This document shows, one piece after another, positions 33,517 through 42,653 of a DNA stretch of 64,000 bases (its first letter is position 1; every line of letters starts with the position of its first letter). Below the pieces are notes generated by a model. The model searched no databases. It was not told the DNA's origin and saw only the letters and a list, made by a program, of their open reading frames with translations. A program made the translations under genes and the position numbers. The DNA is from Peribacter sp043814035 (GTDB lineage Bacteria; Patescibacteriota; Gracilibacteria; Peribacterales; Peribacteraceae), in NCBI GenBank assembly GCA_043814035.1, contig JBDRKJ010000002.1:1-64000 (forward strand), read 5' to 3'.

Positions 33517-34269
33517 ATGACGACCCTCAGAACCCTCAAACGACGTGTCCGGGCTATCTTCAAGCCCGAAACTGTCCTCCATCGCGGGCAGATTCTGCCT
33601 GGGAAAAACCTGCGCTTCGGCGGTGCACACTTTCTCGATAACGAATCCTTCCTCGCCGCAGGAGAGAGAGACGCACGCGCACTCATGCAGTGGTGCGGAC
33701 TCACGGCAAACAGCGTAGTCTTGGACATCGGGTGTGGAACGGGAAGACTGGCAATTGGCATCATAAGCGCACTGGGGAATACTCGTTCATATTGCGGCAT
33801 TGATGTAAATGAAACAGCAATCGACTGGTGCACACGCTTTGTTACGCCGCACCACCCTTCATTCATCTTCCGACACATCGATATCCGGAATGAGCGATAT
33901 AATCCGTCCGGGCTTAAGCCCGCAGAGACACGCTTACCTTTGCAAGACAGCTCTGTCGACGTGATCTCTCTTTATTCCGTCTTCTCTCATATGCGCTCTG
34001 GGGATGTGTGTGCATATCTGCGGGAATTCCAACGCATACTCAAGCCTGGACACAAGGTTTTTTTGACGGCATTCGTCGAGGAAGGAGTTCAAGATGAAGA
34101 AGAGAACCCTTCTGGATACCAGCGAGAATGGAAAGGGTCACTCCACTGCGTGCGCTACTCGCTGTCCTTTTTCCGTTCGCTCGTAGAAGAATCAGGTATG
34201 GAAATCATCCTCCACAACCACGGTACCGAAACCGACGGGCAGAGTGCTTTCGTTCTCCAGCGCCGCTGA
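33517..34269 (+). CDS. SAM-dependent methyltransferase
   Basis: 250 residues from ATG 33517 (MTTLRTLKRRVRAIFKPETV). SAM motif I: SVVLDIGCGTGRLAIGIISA; motif II YCGIDVNETAIDWC; motif IV VDVISLYSVFSHM with S-H-M typical of class I small-molecule enzymes; then ILKPGHKVFLTAFVE. Probably modifies a glycan or its precursor. Three nt separate it from the next gene. Confidence 0.85.
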   Translation: MTTLRTLKRRVRAIFKPETVLHRGQILPGKNLRFGGAHFLDNESFLAAGERDARALMQWCGLTANSVVLDIGCGTGRLAIGIISALGNTRSYCGIDVNETAIDWCTRFVTPHHPSFIFRHIDIRNERYNPSGLKPAETRLPLQDSSVDVISLYSVFSHMRSGDVCAYLREFQRILKPGHKVFLTAFVEEGVQDEEENPSGYQREWKGSLHCVRYSLSFFRSLVEESGMEIILHNHGTETDGQSAFVLQRR

Positions 34270-34272
34270 CAA

Positions 34273-35298
34273 ATGTCTCGATCCTACGACCAAATGCTCG
34301 GCTACGTATTCAAGCGAAACAGCCTGCGCTTTGCCCGGAGAACATTTCTGCCGACCCTGCGGTACTACCTGACACGCACTCCCTTGCCTCCCGGCGAAAA
34401 ACCCGCTTTGTGTACCATGAACATCCTCCCGCCGATGATGACGGTGTGGTATCACTTCGCAAGAAAGAATATCGGTGATGGCGCAGATATCGTGATTTTC
34501 GACTGTACAGGGACGCTTGATCCAAAGGAATTTCCCGATGCGCGTGTGCTGCCGTTCCTCAACTTCTACGCCGCGACGAAGTGCGATGAATTCATCCGCT
34601 CCATCGCTCGTCACCGCCGCATTGCATGGATCTGCGACGATGATATGTTTTTGATGAGCCATGAGTGTCTTTCGGTCCTCACGCGAGAATTCGCAGTACC
34701 AAAAACAGCCTCAGTGAGCTTTCGTCCGCGCGAGTGGTGGGAATTTGATTTCGAAGGCCAGCGCGTGCAGCCGAGCTCGAGCTACTGCACAGCTTTGGAC
34801 CGCGATATCTTCATGCGCGAGAAACTCTCGCTCGCTCCTGCAGCGAATAATCCGCATCCCGCAATCAACACACGTCCACCACGCCGCTACGACACCTTCG
34901 ATAAGGCCAATGAAATTCTGCTGAAAAAAGGCTACCGCTGTGCGATCATCTCGCCCGAGGAGCGCGAGCGGTGCGTGGCTGAATTCAGCGGACTCAGTGG
35001 CGCAGTGATGTTCCTGCACTTCTTCAAGACGCCAGAGCAGACACTCGACTACTTCCGATCCGCTCCGCCTAAAAACTGGCAAGGAAACCTTCTCTTCGGA
35101 CTCATGAGCGCCATGCTCTCGGTCTCTACGATCCAGGATCTCTACACGAAACTGAAAGGAAGGCCCTACTCCCTGCCCTCCCTGCCATCACGCGATGCGC
35201 TGCTGAAGATCATCGATGAACGGAAGGCATATATCCGCCCCGATCAGACGCTGGAAGCATTGAATCGAACAACCGAGCAACTGCACGCAGCACTATAG
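34273..35298 (+). CDS. Glycan-locus protein of unknown family with a DDD motif
   Basis: 341 residues, no signal peptide or membrane segment. Readable features are IVIFDCTGTLDPKEF, an acidic RIAWICDDDMFLMSH that resembles the metal-binding DxD of glycosyltransferases, and PSSSYCTALDRDIFMREK. Position between a methyltransferase and glycosyltransferases suggests a transferase acting on the same glycan, but no family can be named. Confidence 0.6.
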   Translation: MSRSYDQMLGYVFKRNSLRFARRTFLPTLRYYLTRTPLPPGEKPALCTMNILPPMMTVWYHFARKNIGDGADIVIFDCTGTLDPKEFPDARVLPFLNFYAATKCDEFIRSIARHRRIAWICDDDMFLMSHECLSVLTREFAVPKTASVSFRPREWWEFDFEGQRVQPSSSYCTALDRDIFMREKLSLAPAANNPHPAINTRPPRRYDTFDKANEILLKKGYRCAIISPEERERCVAEFSGLSGAVMFLHFFKTPEQTLDYFRSAPPKNWQGNLLFGLMSAMLSVSTIQDLYTKLKGRPYSLPSLPSRDALLKIIDERKAYIRPDQTLEALNRTTEQLHAAL

Positions 35299-35308
35299 CC
35301 TGGCCCCA

Positions 35309-35761
35309 TTACTGTACCGCAATGTGCATACCAAAGAGCTTCCACGCCAACCCCTCGTACACGTACTGTAAGCGGAATCCCAATTGAGTATCTTCGAAAG
35401 GATAGTATCCCTCCACGGTCAGCACTTTTTCTGATTCAATAAAGGGCTGCACTGTGAGAATGGGATCGTGCGTTATCACAACTTCGCGTATTTGCTCACG
35501 AAAAGGAATGAAGGTTACAAACGCCGCAGCGATCGCCTGCGGTGTCGTCTGCTTCTTCCAACGTACCGAACTTCTTGCATATAAACCTTCAAAATTTTTC
35601 TGGAGAACTGCGTACGAAAAATCTCTCATGGTTGCCTCAGCCAGAGCCTTAGCCTTGGCATCGGATGGAAGTGTGGGCCCAACAGCGTAGAGATGCCCAA
35701 AAGCGCCGATGGCACAGATGCCAAGCGCGCCGATGATGATCATTTTCCATTGAGAATCCAT
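35309..35761 (-). CDS. Hypothetical membrane-anchored protein with NTF2-like appearance
   Basis: 150 residues from ATG 35761 (MDSQWKMIIIGALGICAIGA). One N-terminal membrane anchor (about 7-27), then a small extracytoplasmic alpha+beta domain: helix AKALAEATMRDFSYAVLQKN, then strands REVVITHDPILTVQPF, KVLTVEGYYPFED and LGFRLQYVYEGLAWKLFGMH. The pattern resembles cystatin/NTF2-like domains (DUF4878/DUF3887 type); this is only a visual impression. Confidence 0.6.
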   Translation of the reverse strand: MDSQWKMIIIGALGICAIGAFGHLYAVGPTLPSDAKAKALAEATMRDFSYAVLQKNFEGLYARSSVRWKKQTTPQAIAAAFVTFIPFREQIREVVITHDPILTVQPFIESEKVLTVEGYYPFEDTQLGFRLQYVYEGLAWKLFGMHIAVQ

Positions 35762-35775
35762 AAAAGATACTGGGG

Positions 35776-37140
35776 TTACGGACACTCCCGCAGAAGCACC
35801 ATCGTCTTTGGGGAACTCTTCGTCGTAAAGATCGGCACGAGATCCGTCTGCCTCTGTTCGATTTCGTAAGCAGGACAACGTTCCTGTAAATCAGGCACTA
35901 TTTGTAGATCCGGACGGAACACACTGCGCTGCCACGTGAAGTAATTCGGACCTTGCACGAGAACTGCCGCACCTTCCGGTGCATGCGCGTTGATGTAATC
36001 ACGTGCCACTGCAATGCCATTAAGCCCCTCAGGGGAAAGGCGGAGATCAGCGGGAATGTGACCGATGGTACGATCGAACCATGCATTGCAGGAGCCATAC
36101 GAGTAGATACAGAGCGCACCCGCGTGCAACACAATTGCAAGAAGAACGCAGAGCGTGATGAGTATGCGTCCACGGCGAAAATGCTCCCACAGATACTGCA
36201 GCTCCATTGCGGCAAATCCGAGAAAGATGGGATACGCAGGAAATGCGAAGCGAATCCCCTTCACCCACCACACCAGAGCCAACGCACCACCCGCAACCAT
36301 GCTCAAAAGGAGGAATGATTGCCGACGCCCATGCTGAACCACGCCCATGAGACCCAGGATGAACAAGACCGGCAGTACATTGTGAAAAGGGCCGATGTAG
36401 TACAGAAGATTTTCAATGAACAGACGCCAGAGGGAATGGACTTCCGCCTGATACTCGATGCTGTACGCCGTGTGAAAAGGATTACCGAAGACGAGTGCAT
36501 TGCGTAGAAACCACAGACTAAAGAGTCCGACCGCGACAGTCATGCCAGACCAGAACCAGCCGGACCGTAGGTGCCGTGGACGCTTCCATAGAACAAATAC
36601 GGGGTAGAGGGCATAGAGCAACACGCCGTTGTACCGCGTGAGAGAAGCAAGGCCGAGGAGTAACCCGGCAACGATATACATGCGCGGACGCTCTCCGGCA
36701 GAGGCAAAAGCGGCAAGCGAGCCCAAGAAAAGTGTAGTGAACAGAAGATCAGCCGACCCCAGCTGCATCATCAGCACGAACCCGTGATGTAGGAGCACGA
36801 GAACAACGGTGAGCAGAGCAATACGCTTACCGAAGGGACGTCGAAGAAGGAGATATGTGGTAAACAGAACGCCGATCCCTGCAAGTAGCGTGCTCACCTT
36901 CATGCCTACTTGGGCTCCAAGGAGCCAAACGAACGGATACGAAACGATGGCATGGAGCGGCAGATGTTTGGCGTAGGGAACTCCGTTAAAAACATACGTT
37001 CCATGACGCCATACACTCTCCCCGAGAATTGCGTACATGGTGGTGTCACTGATAATCGGCAGACGTAAACCTGGGATCCACAGCAGAACAGTCGCAGTGA
37101 CCACGAGAATCCCTATTACGAATCGCGAATTACATTTCAT
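35776..37140 (-). CDS. GT-C membrane glycosyltransferase (ArnT/PMT-like)
   Basis: 454 residues with about ten to twelve membrane segments. The first loop has the acidic ISDTTMYAILGESVWRHG, equivalent to the catalytic Asp/Glu loop of the GT39/GT83 families, followed by a PYAKHLPLHAIVSYPFVWL stretch common in these enzymes. It probably transfers a sugar from a polyprenyl-phosphate donor on the outer face. Three nt separate it from the GT2 gene that could make that donor. Confidence 0.85.
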   Translation of the reverse strand: MKCNSRFVIGILVVTATVLLWIPGLRLPIISDTTMYAILGESVWRHGTYVFNGVPYAKHLPLHAIVSYPFVWLLGAQVGMKVSTLLAGIGVLFTTYLLLRRPFGKRIALLTVVLVLLHHGFVLMMQLGSADLLFTTLFLGSLAAFASAGERPRMYIVAGLLLGLASLTRYNGVLLYALYPVFVLWKRPRHLRSGWFWSGMTVAVGLFSLWFLRNALVFGNPFHTAYSIEYQAEVHSLWRLFIENLLYYIGPFHNVLPVLFILGLMGVVQHGRRQSFLLLSMVAGGALALVWWVKGIRFAFPAYPIFLGFAAMELQYLWEHFRRGRILITLCVLLAIVLHAGALCIYSYGSCNAWFDRTIGHIPADLRLSPEGLNGIAVARDYINAHAPEGAAVLVQGPNYFTWQRSVFRPDLQIVPDLQERCPAYEIEQRQTDLVPIFTTKSSPKTMVLLRECP

Positions 37141-37143
37141 AAA

Positions 37144-37938
37144 TTATGATGGTAATGCATGAGGATCGTGAATGGAGCCACCGAAAAGATGCGTGATCCT
37201 CAGCCACCAGAGCCGTACAATCATCGCAAGGTACTTGAGTCCGCGCCTGATGAGTACACGCGTATTCGGTGCTGTTTTGGATTCACCGGCTCGACGCACC
37301 GCATTGTCGTAGGGGATTTCGACGAAGGAGAAGCCGAGCATCATTGATCGGGCAATCAGATCCATGAAGTACTCGCCGTAATCACCTGTGAGTCGGATTT
37401 TTTGAAACACTTGCCGCCGCACCGCGATAAACCCGCTCGTGTAATCGCGAAACTTTGGTGAGATCGCCAAACGAAGTACAAGATTCAGGCCTCGGCTGAG
37501 AACGGTAGCAAGAAAAGATTCTTTTGCGGAACCGAGCGTTCCCTGTTTTGCACTGCCACCTGCAATAAACCGCGATCCTACTGCGATGTCGTACCCTTCA
37601 TGGATCTTCGTGAGAAGCTCCGGAATTTTTTCGGGCGGCATCGAGAAATCGCAATCCATCCAGACGATGGTATCCCCCTGACTAAGCTCGATACCGCGCC
37701 ACAAACTCTTGGTGAGACCACGATCTGTCATACGCGTTTCAAGCCGAAGGCCGGGGATACGACCCGTATCGATTGCTTCTTGTACCAAGCGTGATGTGCC
37801 ATCGGGAGAATTGTCATCTACTACGATAATCTCATGCGGGAAGGTAATCGCACGATCAATGGCCTCCACCAGTGGCACGATGTTTTCCGCCTCGTTGTAC
37901 GTGGGCAGAATGACGGAGACGAGTGAAATTTCAGACAT
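37144..37938 (-). CDS. GT2 polyprenyl-phosphate glycosyltransferase
   Basis: 264 residues from ATG 37938. GT-A fold: VSVILPTYNEAENIVPLVEA, EIIVVDDNSPDGTSRLVQ, catalytic-metal region TIVWMDCDFSMPPEKIPEL, and GSRFIAGGSAKQG; this is the dolichol-phosphate-mannose-synthase-like class. The C-terminus is slightly hydrophobic (GLKYLAMIVRLWWLRI). The ATG lies inside the last codons of the aminotransferase gene (8-nt overlap). Likely donor maker for the ArnT/PMT-like enzymes next to it. Confidence 0.92.
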   Translation of the reverse strand: MSEISLVSVILPTYNEAENIVPLVEAIDRAITFPHEIIVVDDNSPDGTSRLVQEAIDTGRIPGLRLETRMTDRGLTKSLWRGIELSQGDTIVWMDCDFSMPPEKIPELLTKIHEGYDIAVGSRFIAGGSAKQGTLGSAKESFLATVLSRGLNLVLRLAISPKFRDYTSGFIAVRRQVFQKIRLTGDYGEYFMDLIARSMMLGFSFVEIPYDNAVRRAGESKTAPNTRVLIRRGLKYLAMIVRLWWLRITHLFGGSIHDPHALPS

Positions 37939-39043
37939 GGGCAATATCACGAATGGCCAAAATCACTGCGCTGATCTGTTCTTCGTTGAGAGCAAGGCCG
38001 GATGGAAGGTAAAGACCGCGCTGTGCGATATCTTCAGAAACAGAGAAAGGACCTTGAGCGGGACCAAGGGAGCGGATGGCAGGTTGTTGAGCACAAGACG
38101 TGAAGAAATCACGTGTATCGATGCCACGCTCTTTGAGTGCAGCCCTGAAGGCATCGCGCGTCATGCCGAAGGCATCCTCCACGAGCACCGCATACATCCA
38201 GTACACGTTGCCAGCCCATGGCCTGGTGATAGGAAGACGAAGTCCCGGAACATCCTTGAGCCCCTCAGCGTACTGCGCTGCCATCCACTGCTTCTTCTTC
38301 AAATATTCATCAATGTGCTCGAGCTGGCCGAGCCCGAGTGCCGCCTGCAGATTCGTCATACGGTAGTTGAATCCTACTGCTTCGTGGACAAATCGTTTTG
38401 TAGGTGAATGTGAGAGATCCTTGAGCGAACGAACACGCTCGGCGATGGCATCATCATCCGTTACCACCATGCCCCCCTCACCCGTCGTGATGATCTTGTT
38501 GCCGTAGAAGCTGAAGGCGTTCACTGTGCCCATCGAACCGCAGAGCCGGCTCTTGTACGTGGCACCATGCGCCTCAGCCGCATCTTCAACCACCGAGATT
38601 CCGCGCTCCTGCGCAATCGAGAGAATCGGATCCATATCGGCAGGGTGTCCGTAGATGTGTACGGGCATGATCGCCTTCGTATGCGATGTGATTTTGGCTG
38701 TAATCTGCGCTGTATCGATGGTGTATATATCGGAATCCACATCGACGAACACCGGTCGGGCTCCGGTGTAGAGCACTGCATACACCGAGGCGATCATCGT
38801 GAAATCCGGCACGATCACCTCGTCGCCGGGTCCAATACCGAGAGCAGCCAGTGAAAGGTGGAGTGCTGTGGTGCCGCTCGTTGCCGTGACCGCATGTTTC
38901 ACGCCAAGGTAGCGGGCAAACGCCTCTTCGAATTCCTGGATGTACTTTCCGGCAGAAGAGACCCAACCGCTCTCGAGTGCTTCGAGCACGTAACGCTTAG
39001 CCTCGTCCGGGATGACCGGCTCATTGACGGGCACAATCATCAT
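37931..39043 (-). CDS. DegT/DnrJ/EryC1-type sugar aminotransferase
   Basis: 370 residues, PLP-dependent. Motifs: GKYIQEFEEAFARYLGVKHA, VTATSGTTALHLSLAALGIG (phosphate-binding), DEVIVPDFTMIASVYAV, VVEDAAEAHGATY (cofactor Asp) and SFYGNKIITTGEGGMVVT with the PLP lysine. The sequence resembles perosamine-synthase-like enzymes that aminate a keto-sugar nucleotide. Its ATG overlaps the cupin stop (ATGA), and an RmlB-like dehydratase at 53.7 kb could supply keto-sugar substrate. Confidence 0.92.
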   Translation of the reverse strand: MMIVPVNEPVIPDEAKRYVLEALESGWVSSAGKYIQEFEEAFARYLGVKHAVTATSGTTALHLSLAALGIGPGDEVIVPDFTMIASVYAVLYTGARPVFVDVDSDIYTIDTAQITAKITSHTKAIMPVHIYGHPADMDPILSIAQERGISVVEDAAEAHGATYKSRLCGSMGTVNAFSFYGNKIITTGEGGMVVTDDDAIAERVRSLKDLSHSPTKRFVHEAVGFNYRMTNLQAALGLGQLEHIDEYLKKKQWMAAQYAEGLKDVPGLRLPITRPWAGNVYWMYAVLVEDAFGMTRDAFRAALKERGIDTRDFFTSCAQQPAIRSLGPAQGPFSVSEDIAQRGLYLPSGLALNEEQISAVILAIRDIAHV

Positions 39044-39453
39044 GGCTCATCGCGGAACACCTTCGCCTGTGTATCGCCGGGATACGGCCCCTGCTTTACC
39101 TCAAGGAATCGCGTGGGCTTGAGCATTTCAACTTGATGTCCGCCAGCGAGAAAGAGTAACGCGTCGCCTGATTGAACAGTTTCTTCGACGATGACCTTCC
39201 ACGCATCATCGAAGACCGTCACCTTCGCCTCGCCAGACTCAATGAAGAGAAATTCCGCCCCTGTTCGCTTCTCTGTAGGAAGTTCCTGGTGACGATGAGC
39301 ACGCACCTGGTAACCCGCCGGCCGTTCGAAGAACCCCAGCTGTAGAGGATCCTGCTGTTCTGTGACGAAGCGTGCATTCTCAACGGATAACCCCTTCCGT
39401 ACAAAGATCGCTAGTGTCTGCTCGCCGTTCTTGACCACACGCACGGCATCCAT
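39040..39453 (-). CDS. Cupin-fold protein
   Basis: 137 residues from ATG 39453. Jelly-roll pattern with GYQVRAHRHQELPTEKRTG (metal-binding His pair in cupin motif 1), FLFIESGEAKVTVFDD and GDALLFLAGGHQVEML (motif 2). Small cupins in glycan loci often act as sugar epimerases or isomerases, or bind sugars. Start: a TACAAT ends 7 nt before ATG 39453; the earlier ATG at 39462 overlaps that element. First gene of a cupin-aminotransferase-GT2-GT-C operon. Confidence 0.8.
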   Translation of the reverse strand: MDAVRVVKNGEQTLAIFVRKGLSVENARFVTEQQDPLQLGFFERPAGYQVRAHRHQELPTEKRTGAEFLFIESGEAKVTVFDDAWKVIVEETVQSGDALLFLAGGHQVEMLKPTRFLEVKQGPYPGDTQAKVFRDEP

Positions 39454-39548
39454 CGACGACATTGTACTGCAACAAAACCGAAACATGCTGAAAAAACCGC
39501 TGCAGCATTGCCGGAGAATAGCCATTCTGACAAGCTAGAGGACGCACG

Positions 39549-40955
39549 ATGACAATGATCACCTCCAAAAGACTCGCCCGCTGGCTGCCGGAATTTCTGC
39601 TCTTTGCTGTCTTTCTCTTTTTTGCACTGCGAAGACTCGGCACATTCCCTGCAGCGTGGGCTGACGACAGCCTCTTCATGCTGGTGGCAAAGAACCTTGC
39701 GCAGGGGCACGGATACGCATTGCCCATTCTGGGATGGGATTGGCCACGACCGTACATTCTGGCTGTAGGTCCCACGCTTATTCTGCCGGTGGCAATCGCA
39801 ATCAAGTTGGGAGGTTTTTCTGTGGCAGTGGCTCGCCTTCCTATGGTGCTGACCCTTTTGGGCTCAGTCGTCGCATGTTACGTCTTCGTCAGACGCTCGG
39901 GTGGAGTTGCTGCTGCACGATGGAGTGTTGCTCTGCTCATTTCACTCTCGGCGTTCATCAACACCGGTAAGCCCGTGCTCGGAGAAGTGCCGGCGTTTTT
40001 CTTTCTCATGTTGGGACTCTTGCTGCTACAGGGAACTCAACAATCCACCCTCTCTGCCATAGGTGTCGGCATCGCATTCGGGCTCTCTGTCGTCACTAAG
40101 CTTCCCTTTGGTCTTGTACTTCCTGCACTGGGAATCGCATGGATTGTGGCAGCCATCAAGCGTGACAAACAAGAAGTGATTTTTTGGACCATCGCCGGCG
40201 TGTGCGCTCTTCTCGTCGCTCTGATCGGAGCCTACTGGATGGGGCTGGGGAAGGGATTTGTGGATGAAATGCGCATCTTCCTTTTCGAGAGACGAAGCGT
40301 TGTTCCGTTCGATGCGTTCGTGCCGATCATCAAGAGGCCGCACGATCTTCTGCGTTCCGCATACGCTCACTACATACTCATCGCTCTGCTCGCTTGTGGA
40401 GGATGGTGGGCTGTTCGCTCCGTGATGCGCAGATCCCTCTCGATCATCATCGTCGTCACTGCGGCCCTCTTCGCCGCGTACTTCCTCAATGGACCGGGAT
40501 GGTACCGGGCACTGCTCCCCTCCACGCTACTCCTGTTTCTCTTCGTCCCCACCGGCGCGCGTGCACTCTTAGGTAAAACTGGCACACTGGTATTACTGAG
40601 TGCGATAGTGTTGGTGCAGGGCTACTGGCAATACACCGATGGAGGTTCATCCGGATCGACGGAAGCAGCCGATGCGGCACAGGCACTCATCACGGAATGG
40701 CAGGAGCAGGATCTTGTGATCCTTTCGCCCGAGGTATTCGTGCGCTTGCCCGAAAACCCGCACTGGCTGTTCCTCTCTGAAGAATTGCGAGACGAAGAGC
40801 GACAACCGCCCGAGATTCGTGAGCGACTCGCGCTGGCACGGTGTTTCCCCATATTCCGAAAAGAGAGTCATGAAAATCTCGAAGTAAAACAGGGAACGTA
40901 CTTTCCGGTAAGCGGCCGATACGTCTTCTTCCCACCAGCACAACCCTGCCCATGA
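39549..40955 (+). CDS. GT-C membrane glycosyltransferase (GT39/GT83-like)
   Basis: 468 residues with about eleven membrane segments. The first loop carries FPAAWADDSLFMLVAKNLAQG, the acidic pair of this fold; a soluble C-terminal domain (from about 385, AADAAQALITEWQEQDLVIL) lies outside the membrane. It uses a polyprenyl-phosphate sugar. The gtrA gene overlaps its end (ATGA). Confidence 0.85.
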   Translation: MTMITSKRLARWLPEFLLFAVFLFFALRRLGTFPAAWADDSLFMLVAKNLAQGHGYALPILGWDWPRPYILAVGPTLILPVAIAIKLGGFSVAVARLPMVLTLLGSVVACYVFVRRSGGVAAARWSVALLISLSAFINTGKPVLGEVPAFFFLMLGLLLLQGTQQSTLSAIGVGIAFGLSVVTKLPFGLVLPALGIAWIVAAIKRDKQEVIFWTIAGVCALLVALIGAYWMGLGKGFVDEMRIFLFERRSVVPFDAFVPIIKRPHDLLRSAYAHYILIALLACGGWWAVRSVMRRSLSIIIVVTAALFAAYFLNGPGWYRALLPSTLLLFLFVPTGARALLGKTGTLVLLSAIVLVQGYWQYTDGGSSGSTEAADAAQALITEWQEQDLVILSPEVFVRLPENPHWLFLSEELRDEERQPPEIRERLALARCFPIFRKESHENLEVKQGTYFPVSGRYVFFPPAQPCP

Positions 40956-41335
40956 AGTACCTTCCGCAATTCTCCGGCCAGTTCTTACTTTATGTGTTAT
41001 CAGGTTCCACCGCCGCGATCGTGGACTTCGGCAGTTACGCAATCCTGCTTCGACTCGGTGTTTGGTACATCGCGGCAACGGTAGTGAGCGGCGTGCTGGG
41101 ATTCGCCACGACATTCCTGATGAATAAATATGTAGCGTTTAAGAAGAAGAATGATTTCATGCGACACCTCGTTCGCTTCTTCATTGTAGATATGGCAAAC
41201 ATCATTGTGGGGGTACTCGTGCTCTACGCACTCGTAGACGGCTTGGGAATGGAAAAACAGGTGGCCAAGCTCCTCACGATGGGAATGGTCGTGCTGTGGA
41301 ACTTCTTCCTCTACAAATTCTTTGTCTATATATGA
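40952..41335 (+). CDS. GtrA-family membrane protein
   Basis: 127 residues, four membrane segments: QFLLYVLSGSTAAIVDFGSY, AATVVSGVLGFATTFLMNKY with the family signature N-K-Y/F-x-F, then FFIVDMANIIVGVLVLYALV and VVLWNFFLYKFFVY. GtrA proteins are thought to flip polyprenyl-phosphate sugars. Coupled by ATGA overlaps to both neighbours, supporting one glycan-transfer unit. Confidence 0.92.
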   Translation: MKYLPQFSGQFLLYVLSGSTAAIVDFGSYAILLRLGVWYIAATVVSGVLGFATTFLMNKYVAFKKKNDFMRHLVRFFIVDMANIIVGVLVLYALVDGLGMEKQVAKLLTMGMVVLWNFFLYKFFVYI

Positions 41336-42393
41336 ACAAGACTGTTTGCGCCTTCGGCTACTTTGATCTTGAGGGAGAGCGCTCATGGGTGATCCGCAAG
41401 GGGCTGGAGGAATCTGGTTGCACCGTAACGCTGTGCCGAACGGAGGCACGGGGCTTTTGGCCAAAAGTGCGCGATCTCTGCAGACAATGGAAGGAGCTCA
41501 AAGATTCCACAGATGCTCTCTACATGGTCTTTCCGGGTCATCACCTCATGCCCTTGGCCTGGTGGTTTGCACGCAGAAGGCAGATACCCGTCATCCTCGA
41601 CATCTTCATCTCTCTCTACGAGACCGAAGTGGAGGACCGCACGCGAATCAGTGCCTGGAATCCAAAAGCATGGATGCTGTGGTGTATCGACTGGATGGCG
41701 TGCGTGCTGGCGGACAGCATTCTTATCGATACCGAGGAACATCGCGATTATTTCGTGCAACGTTACCGGATCGCGAAGGAGAAGTTACTCGTGGTACCCG
41801 TAGGCTGTAGGACGGATCTCTTCTCCGTACAGGAAAAACACTCACCAGAATCCTTTCGCGTTCGGTTTCACGGATCCTTCATTCCGCTCCACGGCATCGA
41901 GACTATTCTGCATGCAGCAGAAGAACTGAAAAACGACAGAGTGGGATTCGAGCTCATCGGTAGAGGGCAAACATTCCCGGCAATGCGATCACTTGCGGAG
42001 AAACTGTCACTCACGAACGTCCGGTTCCTCGATCCGATTCCCCTCTCAGAAATCCCCCGCTTCATCGCAGACGCGGACGCGAGCCTCGGCATCTTCGGAA
42101 CCAGCGCCAAGGCGCAGCGCGTCATCCCTACCAAGGCTTTCGAGATCCTCGCAATGGGCAAGCCTCTCATTACCGCTCGCACTCCCGCCAGCTCACGCGT
42201 ACTCCGAGACCGCGAGAACGCCCTGTTGGTCACACCAGGAGACGCTCACGACCTCGCTGCAAAAATCCTGGAACTGAAATCGAATCCGCAACTCGCCCAG
42301 ACAATTGCAGAGAACGGCCGTGCGCTCTTCCTCGAAAAATTCCAGCCACGCACCGTAGTGGAACCACTTACGGCTTGGCTTCAGTCACACTAA
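41332..42393 (+). CDS. GT4-type glycosyltransferase
   Basis: 353 residues from ATG 41332 (MNKTVCAFGYFDLEGERSWV). The GT-B C-domain is clear: FRVRFHGSFIPLHGIETILH, then VGFELIGRGQTFPAMRSLAE and AFEILAMGKPLITARTPASS. The ATG overlaps the gtrA stop. Followed by a 260-nt gap holding copy 3 of the hairpin element and nothing else. Confidence 0.88.
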   Translation: MNKTVCAFGYFDLEGERSWVIRKGLEESGCTVTLCRTEARGFWPKVRDLCRQWKELKDSTDALYMVFPGHHLMPLAWWFARRRQIPVILDIFISLYETEVEDRTRISAWNPKAWMLWCIDWMACVLADSILIDTEEHRDYFVQRYRIAKEKLLVVPVGCRTDLFSVQEKHSPESFRVRFHGSFIPLHGIETILHAAEELKNDRVGFELIGRGQTFPAMRSLAEKLSLTNVRFLDPIPLSEIPRFIADADASLGIFGTSAKAQRVIPTKAFEILAMGKPLITARTPASSRVLRDRENALLVTPGDAHDLAAKILELKSNPQLAQTIAENGRALFLEKFQPRTVVEPLTAWLQSH

Positions 42394-42497
42394 ACAAGAA
42401 ACACAAACGGAACACATCACAGAAACAAAACAAAAAACACACATCCGTTGAGCACGTGTGAGTGTCTATTAATGAAATGGCTATATGATTAATGCGG

Positions 42498-42573
42498 TTT
42501 ACTGTTAGGAGGGTAAAGGGGGTGTCGGGGGACTTAGGGAACCGAACAAGGTGCCCTAGCCCCCCGACAAAAG
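42498..42573 (+). ncRNA. Three-copy hairpin element, copy 3
   Basis: TTTACTGTTAGGAGGGTAAA followed by left arm GTCGGGGGACTT-AGGGAACC, loop GAACAA, right arm GGTGCCCT-AGCCCCCCGAC: 17 pairs, two mismatches, and the same bulged U. Compared with copy 2 the third pair changes from G-C to C-G, which keeps the stem. It lies between convergent genes (42393 and 42654). The preceding stretch 42438-42470 also resembles that before copy 2. Confidence 0.65.
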
Positions 42574-42653
42574 AAACAGATTTATACGACCTTCAATAAG
42601 GGAATTGACACTTCTTTGTCGCGCCTGACAAAGAAAGAATGGAAAGATCAAAA

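Noticed and set aside
14887..42573. The three hairpin elements as a CRISPR array or ordinary terminators
   Set aside because: Copies are thousands of bases apart with no spacers, and no U-run follows the hairpins.
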